Shown here: one piece after another, positions 12,167-25,091 of the stretch
Layout: each line of letters begins with the position of its first letter
How positions within the stretch are numbered: the first letter of the stretch is position 1
NCBI GenBank assembly: GCA_001600455.1
Contig: BCKC01000003.1
Span: 4,102,206 to 4,166,205, forward strand
Direction of reading: 5' to 3'
DNA: 64,000 nt
DNA from: Endocalyx cinctus
Taxonomy: Eukaryota; Ascomycota; Sordariomycetes; Amphisphaeriales; Apiosporaceae
Position numbers and translations under genes: made by a program
Notes under the pieces: model-generated
What the model was told of the DNA's origin: nothing
What the model saw: only the letters and a program-made list of their open reading frames with translations
Database searches by the model: none

Positions 12167-13389
12167 TTGGTCTTTATTTTTTCTTAGTTAGGAATAGGGA
12201 AGTTTTTCTTGTCTTACTCAGGTGAGAGCGATCCACACACTTTATACAAGAAACGAGAGATCGCCCGTCTCTCTTCCATCCACCGTCGGGGTTACGAATT
12301 CTATTATACTTCAAGGGGGTGAAAAGAAAATCACTGAGTAAGGCCCCTGTTGAGTGACCACACCGATAATATTGGTACCTGACCAATAGTCATAAGTTAA
12401 CGGCATATCACCAGCCCACCCCCCGTCCCTGTTCCTCTGAATCTGTGCTGAAAGAGCGGCAGAGCCGGGAGGGTGATATTGATCCTTCAATTTGTCATGA
12501 TTTTCTTTTGGAAAGAGACCACGAGAAAAATATATAAAGGGTGGTGACTGTGTAGGGAAAGGGCGGTCTACCTTGTGCGGCTCCTATCGTCCATTGGTCG
12601 CTTCCGAGGCAGCAACGGAGACTTGATAGGCACATAAGTTTTCCGAAAAACGGATATCGACCCGCCTAGGCTTACCACACGTACGCGAGACAATGGGGTG
12701 ATGGTGGTATAATGAAGTAATGAAGAAGTAGTGTGTGACTGTGACCACCCCGGACGAGAGGGAAAGGGATAGAGAAAATAAGGGGGGGAAACTTTCCTAG
12801 AGCTGACACCATTCAGGTATGTATGGGGTGGCAAGCCGACTATAATCAAGACTCACACCGCGACCACCACATGTGATGAGCTGGAATAAACCGTTTTGGG
12901 ATTAACCAGGACCGAATGTGGAAAAAATGGGAGTTCCCCATCCATCAAAAGCGTGGCTACTTGCCCTACCGGAGCTTATCCCGGTTCTCTGTACCTCTAT
13001 GTACCAATGCGAAGTTAGCTTTGGGGCTCAGGTAATCCTCGTGCTTGTGATGATTAAAACAGCGGGTAAAAAAATGTACGCTAGGAGAGCGAAGATTAGC
13101 TCCAACGACGGGACAGATCTGCGTTGGTGACGGTGATAGGAGCGATGATAATAACTGGACCCCTGACTACCACCGCCCCAGTGGCAGATGGAGGGTCAGC
13201 ATTGTACATGCAAGTGAACGCCGAGGTCTTATGTGATTGGAAGATTTCGTAAGATCTCTTTGCAGGTTGCCGTGCTTCCTGGCATGCATGCCACATCAGA
13301 CGAGGCTACTGTTCGACCGGTATGATGTACACTACAATACACTACACCACACTACTTCGAGGAGGCTCGATCAGATTTCTTTTCCTTTC

Positions 13390-13425
13390 TTTTTTTTTTT
13401 TTAACTAANAAAAAAAAAAAAAAAA
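13390..13425. repeat. T-tract/A-tract inverted pair with ambiguous base
   Basis: Thirteen T, a 6-nt spacer (AACTAA), one N at 13409, then sixteen A. The arms can pair as a hairpin, and the N marks unresolved sequence at this tract. Confidence 0.8.
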
Positions 13426-16414
13426 GATGTTATAATACCTACCGAAGAAGCTCAAGATGATCTGACACGTCTGTTCATACACCCCCCCTCCTGTTAACCG
13501 ATACTGTTCTCTACGTCAAGTGACTAGGATTAATTTACGACTAGGGTCAGGAAGGCATCCTATTTGGTTAAAGCGGTTGACCATTTCGGACAGCAATATC
13601 GGTCTGTAGGAAGAGGGAGGTAGTCTTGAGATAGGAAACTGTTGCGTCGTCGATGGATATGCGTATGTATAAGCATGTGTGTACGTGTGTATGCAGCGGC
13701 ACTCGACATGCTGCGTGCTACGTCCAAGCGATTCTCTTGTTCCGACCCTAACTGGCAACTAGTATAGGAGTTTTGTCGAGCATTATTCCGTTGTAAGATC
13801 ACTCAGCAATCAATGAAGCAGGCCAAGACTTATCCAGGACAGGTCGTGTTCAGGTGGGTCGGAATATAAGTGAGTTAGTTATGGACAAATAAGAAGCGAC
13901 AGCTTCTTCCCAAAAAAAATGGAGAAGCATATGAAAGAAAAGGAAAGGAGAAAAGAAAGAGTTCGTCCGTAAGTGCATATACACAGCCCATTATCCACCG
14001 TATTTGTGATCCCTGCTACTTTGAAAGAAAAAGAGGGAGTGCGACGACCCCAAAACCGGCCCCTTATAATCACGGTCATCATCTGAGCAAAAAGAGTGAA
14101 ATTGCTTGCTGCAAGCCCAATGCGCCTGGACTATCAAGGCCCCTGGCCATCACTATCATTGCGATCGCGCATATTGGACGATAGTATCCAGGGAAAGAAT
14201 TCTGATTGGTCACTCCTTGAACGAACTCCCCATTATGTTCTGCAAAAAAAAAAAAAAAAAGAGGGTAATGTAAAAAAGTCTTCATGCATCCAAAAGAGTA
14301 AAAATGCAGTTACAGTGCCGAAGTACTTCAAGTACCTGGAAGCCAGTACCGATTTTAAAATAGTTGGTAAGATAAGATCCTATGAAAATTTTCGATATTA
14401 TGCGATATTGGAAAATTTTCTGGGAGGCATCCCGACACATTGGTCAAGGTTGGTATAGTAGGAGGCTGTTATTGCCGCCTGCCCCAGGTCTTACTCGCAG
14501 AGTTTCGTGCATGGGTGGAAGAGGAAATCGTCCGAGCTCTTTTTTTTTTCTTACATCCGTACGGGATCTGACTGTACACTGCGAACGAGTGTTGGTCAAA
14601 AGCTGCGTGGGTTCGTAGTGTAGAGTAAGTAGGGTGGTGCGTATAATAGCCAGGGAGCTGAAGAGCCGGGTGTCATCTGATTTAGACCGCTGTAATTTGG
14701 GGGTACGAATATACATTTTAACGCTGGTTAAGGTTACGTCTTCATCGTACCCAACTCACCAATTCCCGGTAAGCGTTCTCCAGAAAATGCACAGGGAATG
14801 CGGGATCGTCATTTGGCAGCTGTATAACGCCAGCTTCCTTGACAATATCAGCCCTTATAGCTTCCACACAGCGCGTCATCTCCCACCAATGGCGCTTTCT
14901 AGTATAGCTACCCTGGCAAGGTAGTCAGGTAGTGTACTTAACATACTTGTAGGTAACCAAACCCAGGTAACTGATCTCATCAATACTTGGGAACGAGTTT
15001 GGTTTGTATCTTGTCAGCCGAGAACTTTTTTATTGTTAGTGATCACGTTCTAAGTCAGACATAATTTAAATAAAAATTTTCGAAATGTGATAGTTTATCC
15101 ATTGTCGGCTGGCGCACCTCCATGTCTTTTTTTCCCCTTCCTTGTATACCGACCACGCGATATGAAATATGTGTAAGTCACTATAAGTTTAATCGACCAT
15201 GATCTGCGCGAACCGCTTTAAACGAGGCACCCCATTCTTTAACACACTCGGCAAGCTTCAGTTCGAATTAGTATATATGGATAGTTGGTGGTAACGCATG
15301 GAGCGGCACTGGTATATCTCGGAAGACTAGCTTCGATTGGATTGCTGCAGGTGGGTTGCATCGATCCAAAATTATACGATGATCTTAGAAGGTGGTGGGG
15401 AGAGAAGGGAAGGGGAAAACGGGGAAGAGAAAAAAAAAAAAAAAAAAAAAAAAGAAAGAAAAGTGTGTCACTTTCCCTCCTTTTCAACCCCTCTACTACC
15501 ACCATTTTCATCTTGCATATACAGTGTTTTTTTTTTTTTGATTCACAAACATGTAGGGATTTTACATTATCAATGAGATCTCCCCGCTCCGACCAAGACG
15601 TGATATTGGCTTTGCATCTGTTGATTTCGAGTGTCACCTTAACTTAGGTATGTAGGAGGAAGAGGGGGTCAATATCGTGTCCAATTGCGAGTGGATACGT
15701 TTGCCTTTACCAAGACGAATCCGTATTGCGGAAATGCGAAAGGACGAGAGAAGAGTAAATAAGAGAAGAAGACGCATAGATCTCGGTTCGGCGGGTCAAC
15801 ATTATCACATATTCCTTAGTCATACCTGTTCACGCAGCGTTGAATCAAGAAAAAGAAAGAAAGAAAAGAAAAGAAAAGAAAAGGAGAAGAAAAATGTATC
15901 CACTCACGTCGTATGTTTTTTTTTTTTTTTTTTTGCCGTTGTCTACGGAGTAAGCATCATGTCTATACCAACATGTTTGCTGGCGCAGCCTGCTTTATCT
16001 TGGAGGCCTTAGAGCCACCACGAGGAACTAGACACACCACAGTTACCACCATGCACCATCTGGGTTCTTATGCTGTGTCTCCTCGTGTCGATTTGAACAT
16101 CGTCATGCAATAATTGATTCAACTAATGTTCAGGTCGGAATAATATGAAGGTTATTTTTAGGATACTTGAATAAGACGATAATGCGAAATTTCCTTCCTA
16201 CTACGCCTGAGTCTGAGGATGAGTTAAGGAAAGGGGTGTGTATGTGAGATTAAGTTGACTAGCAAAGACAAAATGGAGATTGTGGAACTTCAGGCACGGT
16301 GAACTGCACGCCACGGAAGATAATGTGACGTGGCCTACGTGGTCAGAGCGTTATTCGGTAGTTCTGTACCTCGAAAGATAATAAAGGGTAGAAAAGATGG
16401 TAGGCGGATGGAAT

Positions 16415-16428
16415 GGTACCTAGGTACC
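16415..16428. repeat. 14-bp palindrome GGTACCTAGGTACC
   Basis: A perfect palindrome built from overlapping TACCTAGGTA units. Related partial units occur near 29535-29580 and 31640 in other noncoding DNA of the window. Confidence 0.7.
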
Positions 16429-17120
16429 TAATGGATCCATACTGACTCTACTGTATATCCACGTGTGACATTTTACAGCAACTTTCTGCGCTCATATACT
16501 AAGTCTAGACGTCATCATCTTTGACTATTGTACTGGGGTGTGGACAGGGTGAAAAGGCTCAATTATCATCGAAATCCAATTGTCTAACTAAGTACCTCTC
16601 GTGTCCGTAAGTAACGAAGGTTTAAAGGCAATTGAAGCGGTTAGCGGTTACGTTGAGAACAACCCTCTATAGAGAAAAGGTCTTTAAGTGAGAACAAAGC
16701 ACGATTAAAATTAAAAAGAACAGAAAACATATCGAGTAGTTCTCCAGTGGGAGTCTATCTAGGTCATATCGTTACATTAGCAAAGAGGAAACACTGCTTA
16801 ATTTCATGTGCCGCCCTTGTAATGTGGTGTAAGAAGAATGTTGTTTTTGCTCCTTCATTAGATCAGTCCGTCAGTCATGAGCCCTCCGTATTATTAATGT
16901 GAGACACCGAGAAGGCAAACCCTATCCTAGGGGAGAATAGAACATTACAATCAAGTATTTAGTCAATCTTTCCCCTTTTCTTTATTCCCCACCCCATAAT
17001 TAAAAACACCGGAACTCCAATGTAAAAAAAAGAAGAGTAATAATAATCATGAAAAAGAAGAAAGCCATAACCGCTCTATCTCATGCGGCATTCATGTAGC
17101 CTACTCAGCTAGCTCCTCCT

Positions 17121-18106
17121 TTAGAAAAGAGCAATAAGGGCGGCCATTAGGGGCACTACGGCAAAGTTCTTGACGACGTCGCCGATGGCGCTAGCAGCAG
17201 CGTTATCCGTCACGCTGGCCAAAGGACTCGAGGCGGTCGGTGAGGTGACGTTGCTGCCGGTCGGGGACGGGGTAAAGGTGCCGTTGCTGCCGATGCCGCT
17301 GGCGGCCTCGAGGACGGTGAAGTTGGCGCACGAGATGCGTGTCTTGTTAGCGAAGTGGATGACGAAGCTGCGGTTGGCGAAGTACGATCCGATGCCGTCG
17401 ACTAGCGAGGCGAAGTCGTCGTGATAGCTGGCGGTGAACGGGTCCGACGTGATCTTGCCATGCTTGCCGCTCAGGTCTCCGACTTGGCAAGATGCGGGTC
17501 GAGAGCTATCGCAGGCGGGGTCCTCCCCGCGGATGAACGGGTCGAGGTGCGCCAAGGTAGAGGTACAATTTCCGTCGGCTGGCACGGGATCGACGTGCAG
17601 GTGGTAAGCTATTTACCTTGCATTAGCGAATATAGCTATATATTGGAAAGTATGTGGAGATGCAGAATGTGGGTGTCATGTTTATCTCATTTAGAGAGGA
17701 GGAAAAATTTAAAAACTTACTGAAGGGTCCACCCTCCTTCGGGAGGTTGGAGAAGGATACCTCGTAGTCGACACCGGTGCCGTTCGCGCTGGACTTGGCG
17801 TTGATGTAACCTTTGACATTACCGTCGATAGGTCCGGTATAGAAAGCTGTGTCCGGCAGTTCTGCCTTAACAGACATGCCAATCGGGTTATTATTTACCA
17901 CGATGGCATCACCCAATTGCTATTAGAGAAAGAAAAACAAATAAATTAGTTTCTAGTCATGTTTTCGTTTTCGTTTCCTTATCTTTTTTTCTTCCCTTGA
18001 AGGTGCACAAAAATAATCATGGGATACGTACTCCTGTGGTGACATTCTGAGCGACAACCGACGAAATGCCGATGGCAACGACGGGAAGGAAGTTTGAAAG
18101 CTGCAT
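17121..18106 (-). CDS. Secreted, probably GPI-anchored Cu-only superoxide dismutase
   Basis: Exons 18106-18032, 17919-17721 and 17608-17121 on the minus strand, 253 residues. The first ~20 residues are a signal peptide. Joining exons 2 and 3 restores TYHLHVDPVP, so the first two copper ligands are His94 and His96. His112 (LAHLDP) and His176 (FVIHFAN) are spaced as in fungal Cu-only SOD5-type enzymes. The zinc loop of classical Cu/Zn SOD is replaced by a Cys-rich segment (PACDSSRPASC) ending in GDLSGKHGKI. A Ser/Thr/Pro-rich stretch (about 200-225) and a hydrophobic C-terminus without charged tail suggest GPI attachment at the wall or plasma membrane. The likely role is extracellular superoxide removal. 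Confidence in the family is high; the GPI site is inferred. Confidence 0.9.
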
Positions 18107-21100
18107 TATCTTGAATTCGTTGACAGGTGCGATCTAACGAAAAAAGACAGCTATTATGGTGTAGAAGATGATATCTCGTTTGAAGTATCGAAAAGAAAAT
18201 ATGAAAGGGTGATGAGCGATGGGTATATGATTCGTTGGTTGTTCGTATTATGCAAGGTGAAGAACGTAATTGTAGAATTGAACGTGAAGAATTAAGAAGC
18301 GAGAATGAAAATAGAATGAATACACAAGAGGACAAACGGGCAAAGATATAAAATCTGGGAGATGCGGTATCCTAAATTAGATTTGTTTGTGTACCTTCCC
18401 AAGATAATGAATTCGTAGTATCTCTCGCCTCCTAGTTAATATAAAAGGGAGGAGAAGCTTTGTTGGGATGAACGGGGGCTGTGTATATAGTACGGCGTTT
18501 ACCAACCATACAAATAATATGATGCATGTACTAATACGCTTTTTAAAAAAAAATTATAACAAAGGGTCATGGATGTTTAGAATTTGGTAGGCGATAAGGC
18601 TTTATGATTCATAAAAAGATCTTGCTTCTTTATTCAGTAATATACTTGCATGCTTACCGACATTCTTCTCGCTTTGTATCTTTAATAGCAGCATGTGCGG
18701 ATGTACGGAGTACTACTATACATAGTATATCCCAATTACACCATGACACAATCAATTACACTAGAGTAGTTAATTAACTGGTAGATTAACTCTGACATGT
18801 TGTTTCAACTTACGTAGGTCCATATTCCTCTTTGTCCATCCGGTTTCTCACATATCCGTCATGGAGAAAACGGAAAGACGATAGCCGATAGGCATTGAAA
18901 GTTAGAGTAGATCATTATTTGTTGGTTGGTCTTAGGCTCAGGCTAAAAGCAGCGTGGCTCAGAGCTGTCATGTTAGCAGTTTACTGCGGATTGTTTATAC
19001 TAACTACAGGGTCTACGAGGTTAAGGGTATGTATACTTCTTTGCTGGCGAATCATAGATTGAGGAGAAACCCAGCATATGCTTGATTCGGTATCAAGAAG
19101 CCAAGAAAAAAGATTGACACGGCGTTTATCCGAGAGAACGGGTAGTAGAACGAAACGAAACATATAATTGAAATCCCTACATATACTATAAAATCAGCAA
19201 ATCTTTGTAATAGTACTTGTATAATCCGTATATGTAGTGTACACTACTCCGTAGGTTAGGTACTTATTTTCCCCCCTTCTCTACCTGAAACAAGCAAACT
19301 GTTGATCGCATGCTACCAATACTTTTTAGCCAGTTGTGTGTTCTCAGGTGTACGTCTATGTTTCGCCGTTGAGTTATTCACGTACTAGTAAGATTCGGAT
19401 ATCCAATCAACCAAGACTACTCCTATGCCGTACGAACATACGTACATATCTAACATAGATACATATACGTACACAACTGATATGTAAGATTCAGCGTGCA
19501 CACTACGCAAATAAAGGACACACGCTGCCGCATCCGCCCTTACATGCATATATGAAAATAAATAGAACCAGCCCTGTAAAATATATTCCGATCTACATGT
19601 ACAGTGGTATTAAGCGCCGATTGACTGGGTATTACCGCTTTTCAAGGCGAAGTGGCGCTGTTTCGTTTATCGAGCGGCAAACAGGCTACCTCGTAAACGC
19701 ACTCAGTCTGGTATTTTTTCCGTTCCTCCGCAACTTGAAGATTTGCGATAACAATAAAAAAACAAAGTAAGAGATGATGATATACCTACCACTAGCAAAC
19801 TCTAGCATAATAACTACCTGGAATCTTAAGTGGAAAATTCTTCAGTACTTACTCAAGTAAGTAACCTACCAGACAAGCTACACTAGATAAGGTAACTTGT
19901 TGTTTTCAAGGAGTACCTTTTTCAAGTGATAATACTCAGGCCTCCCATATTCATTTCATTGGTTAGAGAGGCAGCTGAAAAATATCGGATTTAGTAGGCT
20001 TTTGGGGTATGTAGGTACATATTTCATATTTCAGGGATCTTTCAGGGATCTCAGTTGAATGGACAGCTGGAACTAGCGCTGGGGGGCCCCTTGCAGTAAT
20101 CTTCCCGGATCCCGTGTTGCCGTGGCATTTCTTAGTATAATTATAGAACTTCAAAGCCTGCATTTTACGCAGTAGTGCCTAACTCAAGCGCTAAAAAAGA
20201 GGGCTCTTCACTTCACCTCCTTCAACACCCGTAGACGTCAGCCACTTATTCTCTTCAGCTTTTATATACTATACTAATTAGTAAAAAAAAAAAATCCATT
20301 GTTTTACCAATAAAAAACAAGTCGCATCTCTTTGGGCTTGTTCAGATAGTAGGAAATAAAGAAAAAAAAAAGATAAAATACTAGAAACGTCATATTCGTA
20401 TTTCTTAAGGGACGGTGGCGAAGCAATCTGTTCCGGTTAAGTTAAGCGGGATCTCCCTGTCTTTGTCCTCCGAATAGACGTCATGCCAATTTCGTGGTTA
20501 ACCTTGAGGAATCTGGTATTCCCGTTTAGTAAAGATCCCTAAATTCCATGCCAGACCTCAGGTTAAACTTCTAATAAGGCTCAGTTGCATCCGAGAGATC
20601 CTAAGTACCGTGGCTTGACCAAGTACGAACAGAATTGTTCTTAAGTCGACATCAATAGACAGAGGCTAATCGTATACTGCTTGATACGAACATATGCAAA
20701 GAATTAGCTTGGAGAGATAGTCGCACACCTCAACTTACAAGAAACTTCAACGAATTGGACTTGATAAAAACGTCAGCTTGCAAAGATGTTTCCTGAATTG
20801 GAATCGTTCGCGACTTTGATGCCCCTTCATCCTCCGTCTTAACAAGTATCCTTGACATATAACTCGGAGTCGACTTTCCTTTCCCCCAGTCCACCCTCCG
20901 TCACGGCCGTAACTCCATACCAACTTTAGAACATATCATGAATTCGGTGAACGAGTGGTTTAAGTGTGAGATCATCTAGACACCATGAACACTTGAGAGT
21001 ACCATGTCACCTAGCACGCCTAAATTCTGGTCGGATATGGTACCCATGGTTGTTCTCTTCCGTTATGGTTTTTGTGTGAAAGTAACCAAAAAAAGGGCTC

Positions 21101-21402
21101 GACATTACTGCATATTGTTTTCCTCTATCCAGCGCCTCTTTTCACTAATTGTCATATACTATCGCCTGTCTAGCTAGTTTTTCCTATTCAGAATGCCGGG
21201 ACCTGCATGAGCAAATACCAAGTTTGCATATTCTTGACGAAGCAATAATCACGCGTAAAGAAACATGATTTTCCTACAGATGAATTTCTTGCACGGCTCT
21301 TAAAACAAAATAATGGATCGTTACAGAAATCCTCAGAGATGATCCACGTTTGTTACCATGACTACAACGCTATCTATATAACGACATGCAGGTGACAGAT
21401 CG

Positions 21403-21435
<33 letters not shown>

Positions 21436-22669
21436 GAAAGTAATGATGTTTTCCAACGGCACGATTTTGTTGCCGTTATTCGCTCCGGAGGGAAAAAGGA
21501 ATGTATATGTGCGTGTGCTGTCAAAAACTCTCCTGCTTATTGGTTCTCAAATACGCGATGCCGCATGTCTCGCTTTAATGCTCTCGTGAGCTATTATATC
21601 ATTCACTAATATGTTTTCTGTTGAAAGAAGATCTGATCTGCATTTAAAGGACGGTTCAAATTACGTACTTCTTGGCAATTTCAATAGTACGTACATGGTG
21701 GTGGTAGTATCGTCAATAGTAGAAATTAAACACCATGATATGAACTCTCCTCGATGTATAGTAACCTAGCTGTGTGGCATGGCAGCAATCCATATCTCTA
21801 CGATGATTGGTATGAGGATATCTCTTCACCGGATGATCAAGCACTCACCGTGATGAGATGCTCGCCCAGTGCGTGGGGAAATTCGGCGGCTAAGGTCGGT
21901 ACGGACTGACTGTGATAGATTCATCCAAGTTGCAGACCTAGAAATGCAACTCACCTGCAGCGTCACGAAGAAGTCAATAATTTGAACCCGCGCAGATTGA
22001 GACACGCTGGGGTTATCTGTGCGTTGGCAGTTGGCTCTTGAATGATCAGCTCTTGACCAGTACCCCACTCTCTATGTCGGCTTTCCAAAACAGATCAAAT
22101 GATTCTGGTGAGCTCGGTGAAGGAGTTAGGTTAATAATACATCATGGAGGTTATGCTTAATTATGAGTAAACCTTGGAATATGCATATAGGGACCTATCA
22201 GCCTATCCCCGGACCACCTGTAAATCTGTCAGAGCGCGGTTCCTTCGGGAATAGAATTACGGGGGTTTTAGCACTAACCTAACTGTATCTCAGTGGGTAA
22301 CAGAGAACGTCTTGATAGTATCGGTTCTCCATTCTACATGAGGCATAAAAAGGAATTCTTAGTTGTTTTTTTTTTAAGTCGTGTGTAACGACATTTCATC
22401 AAGACGCGATAAGATATATAGTCAATTATGTAGTAGAATTATGAAAAAAAATTGTCTGAGTTTATAAACTTGAAAACATCTGACGCTTGCTTACGGATAC
22501 ACAATCGTACGTGCATCATACGACCCGCTAACTGTAAGAGGTGAGCATCCATTCTCCAGCGTCCTCAGTACTATTTAGCCTAGGGATCTACACCATAAAT
22601 ACGAGAGACAATAGAGAAAAAACAGAAGAATCTCGATTTACACATACACACACACACGCATTTTCGGTG
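18107..22669. other. Gene-poor spacer of 4.6 kb
   Basis: Between the divergent SOD and fumarate reductase genes. It contains a 33-bp T/A palindrome (21403-21435), two copies of the 9-mer TACGGAGTA (one per strand) and many short A/T tracts. A minus-strand frame at 21826-22068 is unrecognisable. No gene is supported. The rightmost few hundred bases should include the fumarate reductase promoter. Confidence 0.5.
21403..21435. repeat. T17A16 palindromic tract
   Basis: Seventeen T followed directly by sixteen A, a near-perfect self-complementary block able to extrude as a cruciform or act as a nucleosome-free element. Confidence 0.85.
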
Positions 22670-24373
22670 ATGAGACTAAGACAACATATTGGTCATTGCA
22701 ATTTACTCGTGCATTTCATACTTAGCCTCATATTCTGCATCGTCCTCTACCACGCTGGTAACCCCCTTAAGTGGAGTCTATTCCGCCCCGCTTCCTCATC
22801 CGTCAACGGCGGCGAAACACCGGAAAGCCAAGAAATCAAAGTTCCCATCACCATGTCAGCCGCGAGCAAACCCGTCATCATCGTAGGATCCGGCCTAGCG
22901 GGCCTCTCGGCCGCGTACGAGGCCCTCGCCGCGGGCGCCTCGGTACGCATGCTCGAGCGGGCGCCCAAACCGGGCGGTAACAGCATCAAAGCATCGTCCG
23001 GGATCAACGGAGCCGGTACACGATTCCAACAACAACAGCAGCAAAAATCCACGTCGGAAGAATCAGACGGTCCGGAACCTTTCTACGCGGACACGATCCG
23101 CTCCGCGGGCGATAGGTTAACCTCGGGACCGTCGGGCCTCGACCGCGAAGGCCTGATCCGCCACCTCGCGACCTCCTCCAAGGACGCCGTGCACTGGCTC
23201 GCCGACGAGATCGGCGTCGACCTCGGCGTCGTCGCGCGTCTGGGCGGCCACTCCCGGGCGCGCACCCACCGCGGCGGCGGGAAGCTGCCTCCAGGGGCCG
23301 CCATCGTCACGGGCCTGCTTGAGAAGCTCAAGGGTAACCCGAACTTCTCCCTCGCCACGTCGGCGACCGTGACGGCGCTCTCGACCGGCGCGAACGGCGG
23401 CGCCGAGGTCTCGGGCTTGCGGTACGAGACGCAGACTACGGAAGAGAGCGGCGAGGAGAAGCGGGAGAGGCACGAGCTCGAAGGTCCCGTCGTCTTCGCC
23501 GCCGGAGGGTTCGCGGGCGACGCGCACGGCATGCTGGCGACGTACCGGCCCGATCTGGCCGGCATGCCGTCCACGAACGAGGCCCGGTCGGGGGCGCACT
23601 CGATCTTATCGGCCGCGGGCGCGCGCTTCGTCGACATGCGGAGCGTGCAGGTGCACCCCACGGGGTTCGTCGATCCGTCGGACCGGACGGCCGGGTACAA
23701 GTTCCTGGCGGCCGAGGCGCTGCGCGGCGAGGGCGGCATCCTGCTCGATACCGCGACCGGGAAGCGGTTCGTCGACGAGCTCGAGAGGCGGGACGTCGTC
23801 AGCGACGCTATCATGAACCTTCCGCAGATGGAAGCGGGAGGGGAGGCGGAGAGAGGGGCCGCGAATAGGACCCCCCGCACCTCTAGGCAGTGGAACGTGA
23901 CGATCCTCTTGGACCCGGGCGCCTGCGACGCCGTATCGTCCCATCTCGGTTTCTACATGTGGAAAGGTCTCCTCTCGAAAAGTAAAGTGAAGGATCTTCC
24001 GCCGGCGATGATTGAGTCCGTAGACGAGTACGCGGCGGCAGTGGCTTCCGGCACAGACGGCAAGTTCGGTCGGAAGACATTTGGACATTGGAGGTTACCC
24101 GCCGGGGAGAAAAATCGTGAAGAGGAGGTCTGTATCGGTCGGGTGACGCCCGTCGTGCACTTCACTATGGGCGGGGCTGCTTTCAACACGCACGCGCAGG
24201 TTCTTCGGGGTGATGGTGATGTGTTGACACCAATCGAAGGGTTATGGGCGGCGGGAGAGACTACGGGTGGTATTCACGGAGCAAATAGACTCGGTGGTTC
24301 GTCATTATTGGAATGTGTTGTTTATGGGAGGATTGCGGGCGCGGAGGCAGCGAAAAGTGCTCTCGGAGGTTGA
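22670..24373 (+). CDS. osm1: Soluble fumarate reductase (Osm1/Frd1-type FAD enzyme)
   Basis: A single exon of 567 residues. The longer open frame to the left begins with GTG, so I chose the ATG at 22670, which gives a basic N-terminus and one hydrophobic segment (about 13-33) like the targeting/anchor region of yeast Osm1. The FAD Rossmann motif GSGLAGLSAAYEA is at about 73-85. Active-site and substrate motifs are GGNSIKASSGING, LGGHSRARTHR, HPTGF, RGEGGILL, VTPVVHFTMGG and GANRLGGSSLLEC. The family reduces fumarate to succinate and re-oxidises flavins, supporting anaerobic redox balance and ER oxidative folding. An alternative start at 22853 (MSAASKP) would give a cytosolic form. The codons are strongly C/G-ending, unlike the cluster genes to the right. 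Confidence 0.93.
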   Translation: MRLRQHIGHCNLLVHFILSLIFCIVLYHAGNPLKWSLFRPASSSVNGGETPESQEIKVPITMSAASKPVIIVGSGLAGLSAAYEALAAGASVRMLERAPKPGGNSIKASSGINGAGTRFQQQQQQKSTSEESDGPEPFYADTIRSAGDRLTSGPSGLDREGLIRHLATSSKDAVHWLADEIGVDLGVVARLGGHSRARTHRGGGKLPPGAAIVTGLLEKLKGNPNFSLATSATVTALSTGANGGAEVSGLRYETQTTEESGEEKRERHELEGPVVFAAGGFAGDAHGMLATYRPDLAGMPSTNEARSGAHSILSAAGARFVDMRSVQVHPTGFVDPSDRTAGYKFLAAEALRGEGGILLDTATGKRFVDELERRDVVSDAIMNLPQMEAGGEAERGAANRTPRTSRQWNVTILLDPGACDAVSSHLGFYMWKGLLSKSKVKDLPPAMIESVDEYAAAVASGTDGKFGRKTFGHWRLPAGEKNREEEVCIGRVTPVVHFTMGGAAFNTHAQVLRGDGDVLTPIEGLWAAGETTGGIHGANRLGGSSLLECVVYGRIAGAEAAKSALGG

Positions 24374-25091
24374 TAGGAAGGTAAAATAGCAGAGCTTATG
24401 ATGAAGAGACTAGAAATCGCTCACATCCAAGTAAGAATAAACAAATATGGAATGACTCAGAGGCCTAAGATTCGAATTGATATCAATCTCGTTTAGATTT
24501 CATCTACATGTATCATCGTCAAAGGAAGACTCCATAACGACATTTAGCAAGCTCAATTAAGCACGAGAAACAACGATTACAGTAATAGCGGTAACAGATA
24601 GAACCACTAGTACACTGAAAATAAGCCCTCCCATCTACCAGCCATCACATTCACTTACAGCTTCCTTGTTATAGAAGCTAGTGGTTTTGATAGTCTTCGC
24701 ACTTGGGAGGGCTTTCTGGAAGTAACCTTCGATCCCGCCACTAGCTTGCTAACATCAGGTTGACGACCAATATCAGTTACCTCAATTCGCTGTTCAAGGC
24801 GGATAATGAAGCGGATAAAGGGAATTAAGCTGGTTCTGATAGCAATGGTTCCCGGGTGGTAAGAGTCGGCTGTGCGTAAAATGGGTCATGGAAGAAACGT
24901 AGCGGTTTAATTTCAATACATATGTATACTTAGTATGAGTCCATTACCACGTTGACAAAAAAAACAATCATTAACCCAAACCCAGTTGCCCAATTTGACA
25001 GTGTAAAGATCATGTAAAGAATGATTTTGGAGGGGGTTTCAATGGCAAACTTGTGATATAATATCCCCCCTCGGTCAGAAGCAGCAGTCTA
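24374..25091. other. Intergenic spacer
   Basis: A/T-rich DNA between the fumarate reductase gene and the AAA-ATPase remnant. No gene, RNA or clear repeat is seen. Confidence 0.55.

Larger units (their letters stand above)
12167..17120. other. Gene-poor spacer of 5 kb
   Basis: No convincing gene in nearly 5 kb. It holds long A and T tracts (near 13390-13425, 14242-14258, 15430-15452, 15915-15934), a purine-rich block near 15850-15893, an ambiguous base (N) at 13409 and a perfect 14-bp palindrome at 16415. Open frames of up to 130 codons are low complexity or pass through homopolymers, and I do not consider them genes. The left end includes the promoter of the PLP enzyme. Confidence 0.5.

Noticed and set aside
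15239..15647. Frames of 120-132 codons on both strands
   Set aside because: Both read through a long A tract, giving Lys or Phe runs, and have no domain.
22541..22669. 43-codon N-terminal extension of the fumarate reductase
   Set aside because: It begins with GTG and is not like known family N-termini; the ATG at 22670 gives a plausible anchor segment.
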